Shown: positions 63,935-64,000 of the stretch, in pieces
How positions within the stretch are numbered: position 1 is the first letter of the stretch
Layout of the letters: each line of letters begins with the position of its first letter
Origin: Chthoniobacteraceae bacterium
Lineage (GTDB): Bacteria; Verrucomicrobiota; Verrucomicrobiia; Chthoniobacterales; Chthoniobacteraceae
NCBI GenBank assembly: GCA_028293625.1
Contig: JAQGOL010000010.1
Coordinates: forward strand, 1 to 64,000
Direction of reading: 5' to 3'
DNA length: 64,000 nucleotides
The notes under the pieces: model-generated
What the model was told of the DNA's origin: nothing
Seen by the model: the letters and a program-made list of their open reading frames with translations, nothing else
Database searches by the model: none
Program-made: the position numbers and the translations under genes

Positions 63935-64000
63935 ATGATTAACCGCTTCCTTCTATCGTTTGTCCTGATGTTTTCAGGCTGCGCACTATCACATACGGGA
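63935..64000 (+). CDS. N-terminal part of a lipoprotein, cut by the window end
   Basis: ATG 63935 with TAAGAGGGGG upstream opens MINRFLLSFVLMFSGCALSH, a signal peptide with lipobox FSGC and Cys16 as the likely lipidation site. The gene continues past the window end, so nothing is known of the mature protein. Confidence 0.7.
   Translation, partial: MINRFLLSFVLMFSGCALSHTG

Overview
The window looks like chromosomal DNA from a member of the Verrucomicrobiota, probably a soil or freshwater lineage close to Spartobacteria/Chthoniobacterales. This is an inference. It rests on a PSCyt1/DUF1549/DUF1553 cytochrome protein paired with a Tat-exported DUF1501 protein, two giant proteins with an N-terminal LEPR-XLL-like motif (read here as LEARIAP), a PEP-CTERM-type protein remnant, a DUF6600 protein, and Gram-negative envelope genes (lpxK, prc). 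Many genes have no clear Shine-Dalgarno sequence. There are no rRNA genes, phage genes, insertion sequences or CRISPR arrays. Most of the window is housekeeping DNA with short gaps and strong hairpin terminators.

Layout. 1-11 kb: a DUF6600 protein cut by the window edge, a receiver-SpoIIE phosphatase, a secreted beta-propeller, a small membrane protein, a small lipoprotein, an orphan HlyD-type adaptor, and the divergent PSCyt1 / DUF1501 pair. 10.9-13.7 kb: a decayed PEP-CTERM-type gene fragment and transketolase. 13.8-32.1 kb: three consecutive giant minus-strand genes coding for 2779, 1667 and about 1645 residues. The first two are paralogous LEPR-type proteins with glycine-rich repeats, one carrying about 15 copies of a ~90-residue beta repeat and the other FG-GAP repeats. 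The third is a secreted subtilase with P and Calx-beta domains. This is the most unusual region.

32.4-52.4 kb: core genes with small conserved unknowns: recO, prc, a metallo-hydrolase, argS, a PTS IIA protein divergent from glgA, nuoA, ruvA, a COG0523 GTPase, rpmB, rph, thrB-lpxK. 52.6-58.2 kb: a signalling block on one strand, with an OmpR-type regulator, its histidine kinase, a VWA protein and an enhancer-binding-type AAA+ regulator whose GAFTGA loop reads GAFPGA. 58.3-64 kb: trpC, a GAF protein, tRNA-Gly, a SRPBCC protein, a trehalose-6-phosphate synthase fused to a complete HPr phosphocarrier domain, a metal-site-degenerate M14-like protein, an aberrant tRNA-Cys-like gene, and the first codons of a lipoprotein.

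Two themes link genes. First, regulatory-PTS parts (a IIA protein beside glgA, and an HPr domain fused to OtsA) sit with storage or osmoprotectant carbohydrate synthesis. Second, the giant-gene cluster looks like a co-transcribed set of exported surface or matrix proteins with its own protease. Functions for both themes are inferred from domains and gene order only.
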